The notes: generated by a model not told the origin, from the sequence alone. DNA of 64,000 nt from Cytophagaceae bacterium (GCA_947460975.1 CANHGO010000003.1:112517-176516), one strand, 5' to 3'. Shown: positions 49,531-59,730, counted from the stretch's first letter. Numbers and translations: made by a program.

Positions 49531-51051
49531 GTGAATAAAAAAGTAGTATTAATGATTTTAGATGGTTGGGGCATCGCGACCAACCCGAAAGTTTCCGCCA
49601 TCGACGCGGCCAAAACACCTTTTATAGACTCCCTTTATCAAAAGTATCCACATGCAAAATTAGAAGCATCGGGTTTGGCAGTGGGTTTGCCGGAAGGCCA
49701 AATGGGAAATTCGGAAGTGGGGCACATGAATTTAGGCGCGGGCCGAGTAGTATACCAAAACTTAGTTAGAATTAATAAAGCAGTTAAAGAGAATACCTTA
49801 GGCCAGGAAGTAGAACTAGCCAAGGCCTTTGATTATGCTTCTCAAAATAATAAATCCGTTCATTTTATTGGACTAGTTTCTGATGGTGGCGTTCACGCCC
49901 ACATCGAACATTTGAAATCGTTGTTGACCACCGCTTCAGAGGCGGGTTTAAAAAAAGTCTTTGTTCACGCATTTACAGACGGACGCGATACGGATCCTAA
50001 ATCGGGCTTACATTTTTTGACCGACTTATACCAACATACCCTAAAAACGAATACGCAAATTGCCACCGTTACAGGTCGTTATTTTGCGATGGACCGCGAT
50101 AATCGCTGGGAGCGAGTAGCCCTTGCTTACAACGCGATGGTTCACGGAACGGGTGATGCGAGCCAGGATGTTTTAGCATCTATTTCAAAAAGCTATGCGG
50201 ATGGCGTAACGGATGAGTTTATTAAACCCATCATTATGACAAATGCTGATGGCACCCCCAAGGGAAATATTGAATCCGGTGATGTAGTCATTTGTTTCAA
50301 TTTTAGGACGGATCGCGGTAGAGAAATTACGCAGGCTTTGACCCAAAAAGAATTTCCGGAACAAGGAATGAAACCCTTGGATTTATATTATTTGACGATG
50401 ACAGAGTATGACAAAGAATTCAATGGAGTTCATGTGATATTTAATGATTCCAATTTGCCGATGACGATGGGGGAGGTTTTAGAGGGGGCCGGTAAAAAAC
50501 AAATTCGCATCGCTGAAACGGAAAAATACCCACACGTAACTTTTTTCTTTTCAGGAGGAAGAGAAAACCCATTTATTGGACAAACGAATTTGATGCGAAA
50601 TTCTCCTAAAGTGGCAACTTACGATTTGCAACCGGAAATGTCGGCGGCTGAATTAAGAGATGCGTTAGTACCTGAATTAGAAAAAGAAGAAGTTGATTTT
50701 GTGTGTTTGAATTTTGCAAACCCAGATATGGTTGGCCATACAGGTGTTTTTCAAGCGGTAGTTAAGGCAGTTGAGACCGTTGATTCTTGTGCGGAATCGG
50801 TGGTCAATGTGGGCCTAAAGCATGGATATTCTTTTATTATCATCGCCGATCATGGAAATGCGGACGTCATGATCAATGAAGATGGGTCACCCAATACGGC
50901 TCATTCGACCAATTTAGTGCCTTGTATATTAGTGGATAAAGATTTTCACCCTACGTTATCGGATGGTAAGTTAGGGGATGTATCGCCAACGATCTTAAAA
51001 TTAATGGGTGTGGATCAGCCAAAGGAAATGACAGGGGTAGCCTTGTTTTAA
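49531..51051 (+). CDS. gpmI: 2,3-bisphosphoglycerate-independent phosphoglycerate mutase
   Basis: GpmI interconverts 3- and 2-phosphoglycerate with two manganese ions. The 506 residues are the normal family length. Metal and catalytic residues: D11 in L-D-G-W-G, the phosphoserine S61 in G-N-S-E-V-G-H, F-T-D-G-R-D-T near 148-154, R-Y-F-A-M-D-R-D-N-R near 187-196, and D-x-H motifs in N-F-A-N-P-D-M-V-G-H near 393-402 and I-A-D-H-G-N near 439-444. The start is GTG; there is no upstream ATG in reach and the protein begins at the usual place. It is followed 11 bases later by the NeuD-like acyltransferase gene, probably on the same transcript. Confidence 0.96.
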   Translation: MNKKVVLMILDGWGIATNPKVSAIDAAKTPFIDSLYQKYPHAKLEASGLAVGLPEGQMGNSEVGHMNLGAGRVVYQNLVRINKAVKENTLGQEVELAKAFDYASQNNKSVHFIGLVSDGGVHAHIEHLKSLLTTASEAGLKKVFVHAFTDGRDTDPKSGLHFLTDLYQHTLKTNTQIATVTGRYFAMDRDNRWERVALAYNAMVHGTGDASQDVLASISKSYADGVTDEFIKPIIMTNADGTPKGNIESGDVVICFNFRTDRGREITQALTQKEFPEQGMKPLDLYYLTMTEYDKEFNGVHVIFNDSNLPMTMGEVLEGAGKKQIRIAETEKYPHVTFFFSGGRENPFIGQTNLMRNSPKVATYDLQPEMSAAELRDALVPELEKEEVDFVCLNFANPDMVGHTGVFQAVVKAVETVDSCAESVVNVGLKHGYSFIIIADHGNADVMINEDGSPNTAHSTNLVPCILVDKDFHPTLSDGKLGDVSPTILKLMGVDQPKEMTGVALF

Positions 51052-51062
51052 ATAGCTTTATT

Positions 51063-51722
51063 ATGTCTAAAATTGTCATATTTGGGAATACCCTAACCGC
51101 TGAGCTGGCACTCTATTATTTACAAAATGATAGTGAGCATGAGGTGGTAGCTTTTACGGTAGAGGAAGAGTTCATTGACGAAGATCAGTTTCACGGCTTG
51201 CCTTTAGTTCCTTTTGAAACGGTTGAACAATTGTATCCACCTGCTGAGTTTAAATTCTTTGCGCCATTAACGGAGAAAAACATGAACCAAGTTCGGGCAA
51301 GAGTATACGAACAAGGTTTAGAAAAAGGCTATACTTATATTTCTTACATTAGTTCTCATGCTACGGTTTTGACGGATAAGATTGGCGAAAACTGTTTTAT
51401 TTTAGAAGACAATACGATACAGCCTTATGTGACGATAGGCAATAATTGTGTTTTGTGGTCTGGAAATCACATCGGTCATCACGGTACCATAGGGGATCAC
51501 GTATTTTTCACCTCACATGTAGTGCTTTCAGGGCGCTGTGAAGTGGGAGATTATTGTTTCTTTGGCGTCAATGCTACTATTCGCGATAAATCGGTTTTGG
51601 GCGAAGGAACTTTAGTGGCCATGGGAGCAAATTTAACTCGACAAAAAACGGAACCTTGGAGTATTTGGAAAGGAAATCCAGCAGAAAAATCAAGTTTGTC
51701 CAGTAAAGACATTAAGATATAA
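51063..51722 (+). CDS. NeuD-like sugar O-acyltransferase (left-handed beta-helix)
   Basis: A 219-residue hexapeptide-repeat acyltransferase. The first 75 residues form a small alpha/beta domain (V-I-F-G-N-T-L-T-A near 4-12) as in the PglD/NeuD family. From about 95, hexapeptide turns make the left-handed beta-helix: I-G-E-N-C-F-I-L-E-D-N-T-I-Q-P-Y-V, I-G-N-N-C-V-L, I-G-D-H-V-F, V-G-D-Y-C-F-F-G-V-N-A-T. The likely catalytic H138 or H139 lies in H-I-G-H-H. Family members acetylate an amino or hydroxyl group of a nucleotide sugar for surface glycans. Here it follows gpmI; its sugar substrate cannot be named. A terminator shared with the convergent divIC gene follows. Confidence 0.82.
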   Translation: MSKIVIFGNTLTAELALYYLQNDSEHEVVAFTVEEEFIDEDQFHGLPLVPFETVEQLYPPAEFKFFAPLTEKNMNQVRARVYEQGLEKGYTYISYISSHATVLTDKIGENCFILEDNTIQPYVTIGNNCVLWSGNHIGHHGTIGDHVFFTSHVVLSGRCEVGDYCFFGVNATIRDKSVLGEGTLVAMGANLTRQKTEPWSIWKGNPAEKSSLSSKDIKI

Positions 51723-51753
51723 AAAAAGCCCTTTCGATGGAAAGGGCTTTTTT
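51719..51753. terminator. Bidirectional terminator between the acyltransferase and divIC genes
   Basis: AAAAAAGCCCTTTC pairs with GAAAGGGCTTTTTT around a short GATG loop at 51721-51753, with A- and T-runs on both sides. It overlaps the stop codon of the acyltransferase gene. Confidence 0.85.
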
Positions 51754-51774
51754 GTGATAAGTCTGAATAAAAAA

Positions 51775-52092
51775 TTAACGTTCGATGGGTTGATTATTTT
51801 CGTCAACCACCACGAAGATATCTTCTTTTGGTTTTTTCATCAAATACTTTTCTCTTGCATATTTTTCTAATAAAGCAGGGTTTCCGATGACTAGTCGGCG
51901 TTCTTTTTCCAACTCCTTTAATTTTTTCTGGTAGTAGTTCTTTTCAGATTTGATATTGCTTAGTTCATCCCATAATCGGTATTGAACAGACAAATCATTC
52001 GTATCTAAAAAAAACATCCACACAAATAATACACTCGTAGAAATAGAGTAAAATCGATAATTGCCCCAAAAAAGCTTTTTTATCAGATTCAT
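51775..52092 (-). CDS. FtsB/DivIC-like septum formation initiator
   Basis: A 105-residue bitopic protein. A short cytoplasmic tail is followed by one membrane helix (about residues 14-33) and a periplasmic coiled coil (about 40-75, YRLWDELSNIKSEKNYYQKKLKELEKE) ending in the conserved LEKYAREKYLMKKPKEDIFVV segment, which is the FtsB/DivIC signature (A-R-E-K-x-x-M-x-x-x-x-E). It takes part in the divisome with FtsL and FtsQ. It starts seven bases after the enolase stop, a gene pair kept in many bacteria, which supports the call. Confidence 0.87.
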   Translation of the reverse strand: MNLIKKLFWGNYRFYSISTSVLFVWMFFLDTNDLSVQYRLWDELSNIKSEKNYYQKKLKELEKERRLVIGNPALLEKYAREKYLMKKPKEDIFVVVDENNQPIER

Positions 52093-52099
52093 ATGTGCA

Positions 52100-53419
<1,320 letters not shown>

Positions 53420-53509
53420 TTAAATTGCGTTGCAAAATAACACATTTTTTGGATAAAATCCTTTGATTTACGCCAATAAACATATTAAATATCTGTAAAT
53501 AAACCTTTT

Positions 53510-54232
53510 ATGAAATCTAACTCGCTTTACAAACTATATCTTCTCGGTGCATTTTTAGCACTCAATTTTTCGGTATTTGCTCAAAATCTTCCTGTCGAAT
53601 CTTTTGAAAAGAAATTACAAGAAACCTCTAATGCCTTTTTACTAGATGTAAGGACATCCGGTGAATTTGGCGGAGGCCATTTGCCTAAGGCGACTAACAT
53701 TGATTTTAGGTCTCCCGATTTTACCAATAAGATCAAGGAATTACCTAAAGATAAACCCGTTTTTGTTTACTGCCTTTCTGGAGGTCGATCTGCTCAGGCC
53801 GCAGAAATATTACGCAAGGAAGGATTTCAAGTGACTGAGCTTCAAGGTGGGTATTTAAAGTGGACCACAAAATTGAAACCTTTAGAAGGAGTTCCCAATG
53901 TGAAGCATGATGATGCTTGGGATCTAAGCGCATTTGGAAAACTAATTCAAAGCGAAAATGCTGTGGTGGTGGATTTTTATGCTAAATGGTGTGCCCCTTG
54001 CCTAAAAATGATGCCAACGGTCGATAAATTATCTAATGATTATAAAGGCAAAGTAACCGTATTGAAAGTGGAGGCCGATGGCAATCAGGCGGTATTACAA
54101 AAATATGAGATAGACGAAATCCCGAGTTTTTTAGTATTCCAGAAAGGGAAATTGTTGCAAAAAACATCGGGATTTCGAGAAGAAGCGCAATTGAAAGAAT
54201 TATTTGATCAATCTATTGGGACCATTCGGTAG
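53510..54232 (+). CDS. Secreted rhodanese-thioredoxin fusion protein
   Basis: A 240-residue two-domain periplasmic protein. A signal peptide covers residues 1-24 (FLALNFSVFAQ). Residues 27-122 are a single rhodanese domain with L-L-D-V-R-T near 44-49, G-H-L-P-K-A near 56-61 and the active-site C88 in V-Y-C-L-S-G-G-R-S. Residues 135-238 are a thioredoxin domain with W160-C161-A-P-C164 and the cis-Pro loop E-I-P-S-F near 203-207. The two redox sites in one chain suggest that the thioredoxin part reduces a persulfide formed on C88, or that the pair handles sulfane sulfur in the periplasm. No partner gene adjoins. The 3' end overlaps that of the aldo/keto reductase by 20 bases. Confidence 0.88.
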   Translation: MKSNSLYKLYLLGAFLALNFSVFAQNLPVESFEKKLQETSNAFLLDVRTSGEFGGGHLPKATNIDFRSPDFTNKIKELPKDKPVFVYCLSGGRSAQAAEILRKEGFQVTELQGGYLKWTTKLKPLEGVPNVKHDDAWDLSAFGKLIQSENAVVVDFYAKWCAPCLKMMPTVDKLSNDYKGKVTVLKVEADGNQAVLQKYEIDEIPSFLVFQKGKLLQKTSGFREEAQLKELFDQSIGTIR

Positions 54233-55184
54233 GTTGGCGTTCCCAACGGTGACTTCTTAATTCCTCCAGTTTGCCTTTTGGTAATCCTTGTCCGTCTGAG
54301 CAAGAGATATTACTTTGCACATGCTTAATCTTACGCATTCCAGGTATAATGGTTCCTACATCAGGATTGGAAAGGATAAATCTCAAAGCCATTTCGGGCA
54401 TATCCATTCCTTCTGGAATGATCGGTTTCAATGCATTCGCATGATCTACACTTGACGTTAAATTTTCAGGTACGAAATAGGTTGATCGCCAGTCATCTGC
54501 AGGAAATATAGTGTCATACGTTAGCAAGCCAGTCAAACTTCCTTCGTCAAAAGGTACGCGGGCAATAATGCCCACATCCATTTTTTTACATAAAGGGAAA
54601 AGCTCATCCTCTGGATTTTGATCGAAAATATTATAAATCACTTGGACCGATGAGATCAATCCCGTTTCGATTGTTTTTAGGCAGTTATTAGGCTCCCAAC
54701 GATTCACCGATACTCCCCAGTGGGCCACTTTACCTTCTTTGGTTAATTTTTCGATGGCCGACTTCCACTCGTCTTGATCTGCCCAGGCATCTTCCCAAAC
54801 GTGAAACTGCTGCAAGTCGATTTGCTCGACATTCATGTTTTTTAAACTCTTTTCCGTGTATTCGATGATATGAGAAGCTGGGAAGCAGTCCTTTAATTGA
54901 AATCCGGCTTTGGATGGCCAAATAAAATTCTTAGGGGGTATTTTTGACGCACCATATAATTTTTTATTCGCATGCCTGCGTAACAATTTACCCAATATCT
55001 GCTCGCTTTTTCCTTCTCCGTATCCCCAAGCAGTATCAAAAAAATTACACCCTAATTCTACGGATAACTCTAATGACTTCTCTACCTCGTTTTGATCAGA
55101 ACCAGACCAATCGACTAATCCCCACATGCCATAGCCTAGTTCACTTATCAGCCAATTTGTTTTACCGAATTTTCTAGTTTTCAT
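54213..55184 (-). CDS. Aldo/keto reductase
   Basis: A 323-residue NADPH-dependent reductase of the (beta/alpha)8 type. The ATG at 55184 gives the family start MKTRKFGKTNWLISELGYG; the frame runs 16 codons further without family likeness. Catalytic residues: D39 in N-F-F-D-T-A-W-G-Y-G (positions 36-45 from this start) with Y44, the lysine in G-A-S-K-I-P-P near 76-82, and His in Q-Q-F-H-V-W-E near 122-128. The cofactor motif S-N-P/G-x-x-x is represented by S-N-P-D-V-G-T-I-I-P-G near 271-281. It resembles the YcsN/oxidoreductase subgroup and probably reduces aldehydes. It is a single gene whose end overlaps the thioredoxin fusion gene. Confidence 0.9.
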   Translation of the reverse strand: MKTRKFGKTNWLISELGYGMWGLVDWSGSDQNEVEKSLELSVELGCNFFDTAWGYGEGKSEQILGKLLRRHANKKLYGASKIPPKNFIWPSKAGFQLKDCFPASHIIEYTEKSLKNMNVEQIDLQQFHVWEDAWADQDEWKSAIEKLTKEGKVAHWGVSVNRWEPNNCLKTIETGLISSVQVIYNIFDQNPEDELFPLCKKMDVGIIARVPFDEGSLTGLLTYDTIFPADDWRSTYFVPENLTSSVDHANALKPIIPEGMDMPEMALRFILSNPDVGTIIPGMRKIKHVQSNISCSDGQGLPKGKLEELRSHRWERQPTEWSQ

Positions 55185-55408
55185 TTTTTTAATTTTAGAA
55201 CTGCAATTTAAATAATGTTTTTTAAGGCTCAATATTTGATAAAAAAAATATAAAAATCGACTTCAGATTATTTTTTATTAGACAAGATATATGTGTTTCA
55301 ACATAAATTATTTTTTTTCGTATTTACCGTTAAATAATTGATTTAAATCCAATAATAGTCAATAACGCAAATAACACGATTCGGTTAATTCTTGAAATTA
55401 TTAAAAGG

Positions 55409-55416
55409 TAAATTTG
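55409..55416 (+). promoter_or_regulatory. Promoter -7 box of the LytTR gene, in an AT-rich intergenic region
   Basis: TAAATTTG matches TAnnTTTG exactly, about 50 bases before the start codon. The TTG nearest upstream (55392-55394) is only 14 bases away, so the spacing is poor. The 284-base gap 55185-55468 is very AT-rich and otherwise holds nothing I can assign. Confidence 0.35.
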
Positions 55417-55468
55417 TTTTGATTGGTTGTGTCTAACGTACTTCTAATTTAAGTTAAAACATAATACT

Positions 55469-55783
55469 ATGGTGGAATATGTTGTACTGGGTTCAGTAAA
55501 AATACCCGTGAAAGAAATAATAGTAATTAGAGGGGAGGGAAATTATTCCAATATATTTACCCAGGATGGCAAGCGTATTTTGACTTGTCGGACCTTAAAG
55601 TATTTTGCTACTATGTTATCGGAATACCAATTTATCCGCCCTTCAAAATCGGCATTAATTAATCCAGATTCCATAGAGCACATTGATTTTAAGTCTCAAA
55701 AGGCTATTCGATTAGTAAATGGTGATGTTATTTCCATTTCTCGAAGAAATGTGCGTCCGTTGCGCGAGCAATTCAAAGCTTAA
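55469..55783 (+). CDS. LytTR DNA-binding domain protein, domain alone
   Basis: A 104-residue protein that consists almost only of one LytTR domain, as in AlgR/LytR regulators: I-V-I-R-G-E-G-N-Y-S-N-I-F near 20-32, T-C-R-T-L-K-Y-F near 44-51, F-I-R-P-S-K-S-A-L-I-N near 59-69 and I-S-I-S-R-R-N-V near 90-97. There is no receiver domain or sensor, so its activity is controlled by level, partner protein or ligand-free binding. LytTR-only genes are frequent in Cytophagales. It lies between the aldo/keto reductase and glycosyltransferase genes and could control either; nothing directly shows a target. Confidence 0.85.
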   Translation: MVEYVVLGSVKIPVKEIIVIRGEGNYSNIFTQDGKRILTCRTLKYFATMLSEYQFIRPSKSALINPDSIEHIDFKSQKAIRLVNGDVISISRRNVRPLREQFKA

Positions 55784-55799
55784 ACCTAGTTCTAAAATC

Positions 55800-56510
55800 T
55801 TAAATTATAAATTTTTGCCAAAACGAAGGATTGTATTTTTCCCAAGCATGGCACCCAAAGGGTAATGAATCCTCATGTAGGCTGTAGCTTATTTGAGGAT
55901 TTTTTTCAAATGCAAAGGACAGCCCTTCTTTCCAAGTCGGTAATTTTAACATGAATCTCAACGGGAAAGCTCTTTTGTGATATACAGAGAATAAGCTGTC
56001 CTCATTGGCAGGCCAAGCAGGAATGAAAGTATTGTAAACCTTTAAGAATTTAATGATAGGCTTAATTCGCCTGAGTGAGAATCCTCCATTAAATAATATA
56101 GGTTCAAAAATAGGCATGATGAAAGGATTTTTTTCCTTGAAAAACTTGAGTTTTAATTTGGGAGCCCCTATATAATCATACCCTTTATCACACCATTTTT
56201 CCAGTTCATCTTTGAACACATAGGCGTCTAATTGATAAATCAAAATAAACTCATATGTTATAAATCGTTCATAAAACAAGGGGTTTATTAATAATTTATT
56301 ATAGGTTTTTGGACTTTTAAAATAAGCGTCATCAAATCTTTCTACTTGATCTTCAGTAGTAAAAAAATCTGCATCTAAACTTTCAGGAGCAACAAAAATG
56401 ATGGGGTATTGGTGTAACACCTTTTTGCATTGTACTAGGGATTTAGCCTCATTTACGCTTAAGGTATCTTTATAAACCGGTATGATAATTGCAGCACGTT
56501 TAGACATCAT
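55800..56510 (-). CDS. DUF5672-family protein, glycosyltransferase-like
   Basis: A 236-residue protein similar to DUF5672 proteins, small GT-A-like enzymes in surface glycan clusters. The N-terminal strand is A-A-I-I-I-P-V-Y-K near 6-14, the candidate metal motif is Y-Q-L-D-A-Y-V-F near 91-98 (an aspartate where GT-A enzymes have DxD), followed by Y-D-Y-I-G-A-P near 111-117 and F-N-G-G-F-S-L-R near 137-145, all family features. C-terminal F-G-C-H-A-W-E-K-Y is also typical. It is the second gene of a GT2-DUF5672 pair, separated by one base. A double ATG is at the start. Substrate and product are unknown. Confidence 0.75.
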   Translation of the reverse strand: MMSKRAAIIIPVYKDTLSVNEAKSLVQCKKVLHQYPIIFVAPESLDADFFTTEDQVERFDDAYFKSPKTYNKLLINPLFYERFITYEFILIYQLDAYVFKDELEKWCDKGYDYIGAPKLKLKFFKEKNPFIMPIFEPILFNGGFSLRRIKPIIKFLKVYNTFIPAWPANEDSLFSVYHKRAFPLRFMLKLPTWKEGLSFAFEKNPQISYSLHEDSLPFGCHAWEKYNPSFWQKFII

Positions 56511-56511
56511 T

Positions 56512-57498
56512 TTATTCTAATAAGTCACCTAAAGCGGGTCTCCACCATTTACCCCCATCGTGTAATTGATAATTGCCGCTGATTACATGATTAACGATAG
56601 GTAAAAATCTTTTCATGCGGTTACTAGGCAATTGGGATCTCATTTGATAATGCAACATGCGATCTTTTATTTTTTCAATGGTGTGATTGTCTAGTAGGGG
56701 TAAAGCACTAAAGTAATCAAATAATGCTTTTGCATCGTCAAATTTCTTTTGTAATCGCAATAATTTATCTTCCCTGGAGCGCAAAAAGCGGTCTTTTAAC
56801 GTGATCGTTGGCTCTTTTCCTTGCAGGCCAACTTGCTGGCTCGCATGCTCTCGGTATTGGATTAAAGGATCGCTGATAAATCCGATTTTTTGTTGGCGCG
56901 ATAAGTACAAACTAATCCAACCATCATGAATTAACTCAGGAATTATTTCTGGAACAGGAAATACCTCAGCACATATTTTTTTTCTGATCGCTAACGTTGC
57001 CCCTGTCACCACATAGCCCTTTAATAGCATTTCAAACGCATGTCCTAAATTCCATTTAACCTGCATTTCAGGATAAAATTCTATTTGGTCAAATGATGTA
57101 TTTCCAGTTGGAATGCCTTTTTGGTCTACCATGACTGCGTTTGAAAAAACGGCGTCAATTTCTGGATGAGCATTAAAAAATTCAATTTGTCGCTCCACTT
57201 TCTCCTCATACCACCAGTCGTCTTGGTCACACAGGAATACAATATCTCCAGTACATAATTGGATGCATTTCTCAAAGTTTTTGCTAGATCCCAAATTGCT
57301 GGAATTTACATGAATCTCTATGGGAAAGTTCACATGCGTTTTGAAATCTTCTAAAATAGAAATCGTTTGATCCTTTGAGCCGTCATCGCATACAATCAAC
57401 TCATGAATGCCAAGCGTCTGATTCTTGATGGATTCTAGTTGGTGCTGCAAATATTTCTCTCCATTATATGTGCAAAGAGCGACGGATATTTTTGACAT
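56512..57498 (-). CDS. Glycosyltransferase family 2 protein
   Basis: A 328-residue GT-A enzyme. The start S-V-A-L-C-T-Y-N-G-E-K-Y-L near 5-17 and D-D-G-S-K-D-Q-T near 39-46 mark the donor-binding domain; C-D-Q-D-D-W-W-Y near 91-98 holds the DxD metal site. The middle Y-V-V-T-G-A-T-L-A-I-R near 162-172 and I-H-D-G-W near 190-194 resemble rhamnosyltransferase-type enzymes for O-antigen or surface polysaccharide. No membrane helices are seen. It lies one base before the DUF5672 gene and ten bases after rsmG, so all three could be one transcript. Confidence 0.87.
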   Translation of the reverse strand: MSKISVALCTYNGEKYLQHQLESIKNQTLGIHELIVCDDGSKDQTISILEDFKTHVNFPIEIHVNSSNLGSSKNFEKCIQLCTGDIVFLCDQDDWWYEEKVERQIEFFNAHPEIDAVFSNAVMVDQKGIPTGNTSFDQIEFYPEMQVKWNLGHAFEMLLKGYVVTGATLAIRKKICAEVFPVPEIIPELIHDGWISLYLSRQQKIGFISDPLIQYREHASQQVGLQGKEPTITLKDRFLRSREDKLLRLQKKFDDAKALFDYFSALPLLDNHTIEKIKDRMLHYQMRSQLPSNRMKRFLPIVNHVISGNYQLHDGGKWWRPALGDLLE

Positions 57499-57508
57499 AA
57501 TTTACGCT

Positions 57509-58135
57509 TTACATGGGCACATACACCACTTTTTTTGATTCGAAGAATTCTTCTTTGAAAAGGGAAGATAATTCAAAAACTTTATGTTTTTTACATAGCT
57601 CAACTAATTCTTCCGTTAAATCTCCTCCCTTTAAGCAAATTAACCCATTTCTAAGGGTATGAAAATGATTTGGGCTTACCTTATTTTTAACCCAATAATA
57701 AAAGGGCGTTATGCGCGTTACGGCTCTACTGATAATAAATTCAAAGTCTTGATCTACATCTTCAGCTCGCACATTGAGCGCTGTTACATTGGTTAAACCC
57801 AATGACTCTGAGACCCCTTGGACCACTTTTATTTTTTTTCCTATGCTATCGACCAAAGTAAACTTTGCCTCTGGGAATAAAATAGCCAACGGAATTCCTG
57901 GGAATCCTCCGCCAGTACCCACATCCAGAATTTCCGTACCAGGCCTGAAGGGAATAATTTTTGCGATGGCCAATGAATGCAACACATGGTGAATCATTAA
58001 GTTCTCGATGTCTTTTCTAGAAACGACATTTATTTTCTCATTCCATTCTTGGTACAAAGGAAAAAGCAGCTCAAATTGCTCTAGCTGCTTTTCTGTAATC
58101 TCTGGAAAGTATTGTTTAATCAGCCCTGCCTTCAT
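57509..58135 (-). CDS. rsmG: 16S rRNA (guanine(527)-N7)-methyltransferase
   Basis: RsmG methylates G527 of 16S rRNA using S-adenosylmethionine. The 208 residues include the SAM-binding D-V-G-T-G-G-G-F-P-G-I-P near 66-77 and D-S-I-G-K-K near 89-94, and the S-R-A-V-T family motif near 129-133. I take the ATG at 58135: the frame runs six more codons to a TTG, but that part contains an exact TAnnTTTG promoter box (58151-58158), so transcription must start after it. Normally in a cluster with parA/gidA elsewhere, here it is upstream of two glycosyltransferase genes. Confidence 0.94.
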   Translation of the reverse strand: MKAGLIKQYFPEITEKQLEQFELLFPLYQEWNEKINVVSRKDIENLMIHHVLHSLAIAKIIPFRPGTEILDVGTGGGFPGIPLAILFPEAKFTLVDSIGKKIKVVQGVSESLGLTNVTALNVRAEDVDQDFEFIISRAVTRITPFYYWVKNKVSPNHFHTLRNGLICLKGGDLTEELVELCKKHKVFELSSLFKEEFFESKKVVYVPM

Positions 58136-58150
58136 ATTTCTGGTAAAACA

Positions 58151-58158
58151 CAAAGATA
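58151..58158 (-). promoter_or_regulatory. Promoter -7 box of rsmG
   Basis: On the minus strand TATCTTTG is an exact TAnnTTTG match and lies 15 bases before the ATG at 58135. It rules out the upstream TTG at 58153 as start codon. The -33 element is not clear. Confidence 0.5.
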
Positions 58159-58177
58159 CAAAAATGACTTTAGTTTA

Positions 58178-59635
58178 TTAGCCTATGATCCAGCGGAAAA
58201 AAACGAAGAGTAGGGCCGATAAAATGATGGTCACAGGAAGTGTTAATACCCAGGCCATCACGATATTTTTTACGGTTCCCCCTTGTAGGTTCTTTATTCC
58301 TCTGGACGCCACCATAGTACCGGCAATACCCGAACTTAAAACGTGCGTGGTACTTACAGGCCATTTATATGCCGTGGCTAATCCGATGGTAATCGATGCA
58401 ATTAATTCTGCTGATGCTCCTTGCGCATAGGTTAAATGGTCTTTGCCAATTTTTTCTCCGATGGTGATGACAATTCTTTTCCAACCAATCATCGTTCCTA
58501 AACCCAATGAAAGTGCGATCATCCACATCACCCAAGCAGGGGCAAAATCTGTCACTCCAGCCATGCCAGTGGCAGAAGAGGCGCCAAAAGCAAAGAAGGG
58601 CGCTTTATCGCCTTGAGTTGCTTTTTTGAAAGCTGATTTATCTTCATCTGAAAGGGAAACCGACTCGCTCTCAATTAATTTTTTTGAATTCTTATTAATT
58701 GTTAAGGCCGCTTTTCTAATATTGAATTTTTGAGCGGTGCTTAGATTTTTAATGTCAGGCTTATTCGCTAAAATGGTCTTTAAATCTGCCGATGAGGCTA
58801 ATAATTGGTGGTAGCTAGCTAATTCTTTTTCTGATAGGGGAAGGGTATCAATTTTGACTGAAACAGTTTGAACAGTATTCAAACTATTCTGAACCATATT
58901 TAAATCTAGTGATGTATTAATGGCAAAATAGCCGGGTAAAAATGCAATTAAAATGACCATGACCAAACCTATTCCTTTTTGCCCATCATTTCTCCCATGG
59001 AAAAATGAAACGAGTGTACAGGTGAAAATTAAGATGGATCTGATCCAAAGCGGGGGTGGCGAGTTTTTCTTAGGCTCTTTAAATATATCCTTATTTGAAA
59101 TGGTTTTTTTCAAAATATACATCAAGATGATCGCTAAAGAAAAACCAAATAATGGAGAAAGAAAGAGCGCTTGCCCTATCTCAATGACCTTATCCCAGTT
59201 GACAGATGATATGTCTTTATTCGAATTCTCTGGCAATAAAGCGTGACCTAGGCCTATGCCAATAATGGAACCAATTAACGTATGAGAACTGGATGCTGGA
59301 ATTCCAAAATACCAAGTTCCTAAATTCCATAATATGGCGGATAGCAACAAAGCGAGTGCCATGGCCATGGAATGATACACATTGGAATCAATGAGGAGCT
59401 CTGTTGGCAGTAGACCAATAATACTCATCGTAACACCTACGCCACCGGTAAGTAAACCAAGGAAATTCATGAATCCTGACCAAACCACCGCCTGTGTAGG
59501 CTTTAATGAATGGGTATAAATGACCGTTGCCACCGCGTTTGCTGTATCGTGAAATCCGTTGACAAATTCAAAAGCACATGCAGCAAACAAGCAAAAGAAT
59601 AGCAGGAAAAAAAGGGTTGGGTCAAGTCCAAACAT
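58178..59635 (-). CDS. Inorganic phosphate transporter, PiT family
   Basis: A 485-residue membrane transporter that moves phosphate with protons or as metal phosphate. The two family repeats are visible: G-F-H-D-T-A-N-A-V-A-T near 26-36 in the N-terminal half and P-V-S-T-T-H-V-L-S-S-G-I-A-G near 426-439 in the C-terminal half, with about ten membrane helices. The long middle segment (about 245-345), predicted helical and hydrophilic with S-E-K-E-L-A-S-Y and N-S-K-K-L, is an extra loop as in other Bacteroidota members. There is no phoU-like gene next to it. It is a single gene 24 bases before rsmG, on the same strand. Confidence 0.93.
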   Translation of the reverse strand: MFGLDPTLFFLLFFCLFAACAFEFVNGFHDTANAVATVIYTHSLKPTQAVVWSGFMNFLGLLTGGVGVTMSIIGLLPTELLIDSNVYHSMAMALALLLSAILWNLGTWYFGIPASSSHTLIGSIIGIGLGHALLPENSNKDISSVNWDKVIEIGQALFLSPLFGFSLAIILMYILKKTISNKDIFKEPKKNSPPPLWIRSILIFTCTLVSFFHGRNDGQKGIGLVMVILIAFLPGYFAINTSLDLNMVQNSLNTVQTVSVKIDTLPLSEKELASYHQLLASSADLKTILANKPDIKNLSTAQKFNIRKAALTINKNSKKLIESESVSLSDEDKSAFKKATQGDKAPFFAFGASSATGMAGVTDFAPAWVMWMIALSLGLGTMIGWKRIVITIGEKIGKDHLTYAQGASAELIASITIGLATAYKWPVSTTHVLSSGIAGTMVASRGIKNLQGGTVKNIVMAWVLTLPVTIILSALLFVFFRWIIG

Positions 59636-59730
59636 TGGCTAATTTAATTAAGGTATTGGTTAATCTTAGTAAAGATGGCTAATATCAATATAAGAGTTTT
59701 TATAAAGGTATTAAGGAATTGTTAAATATT

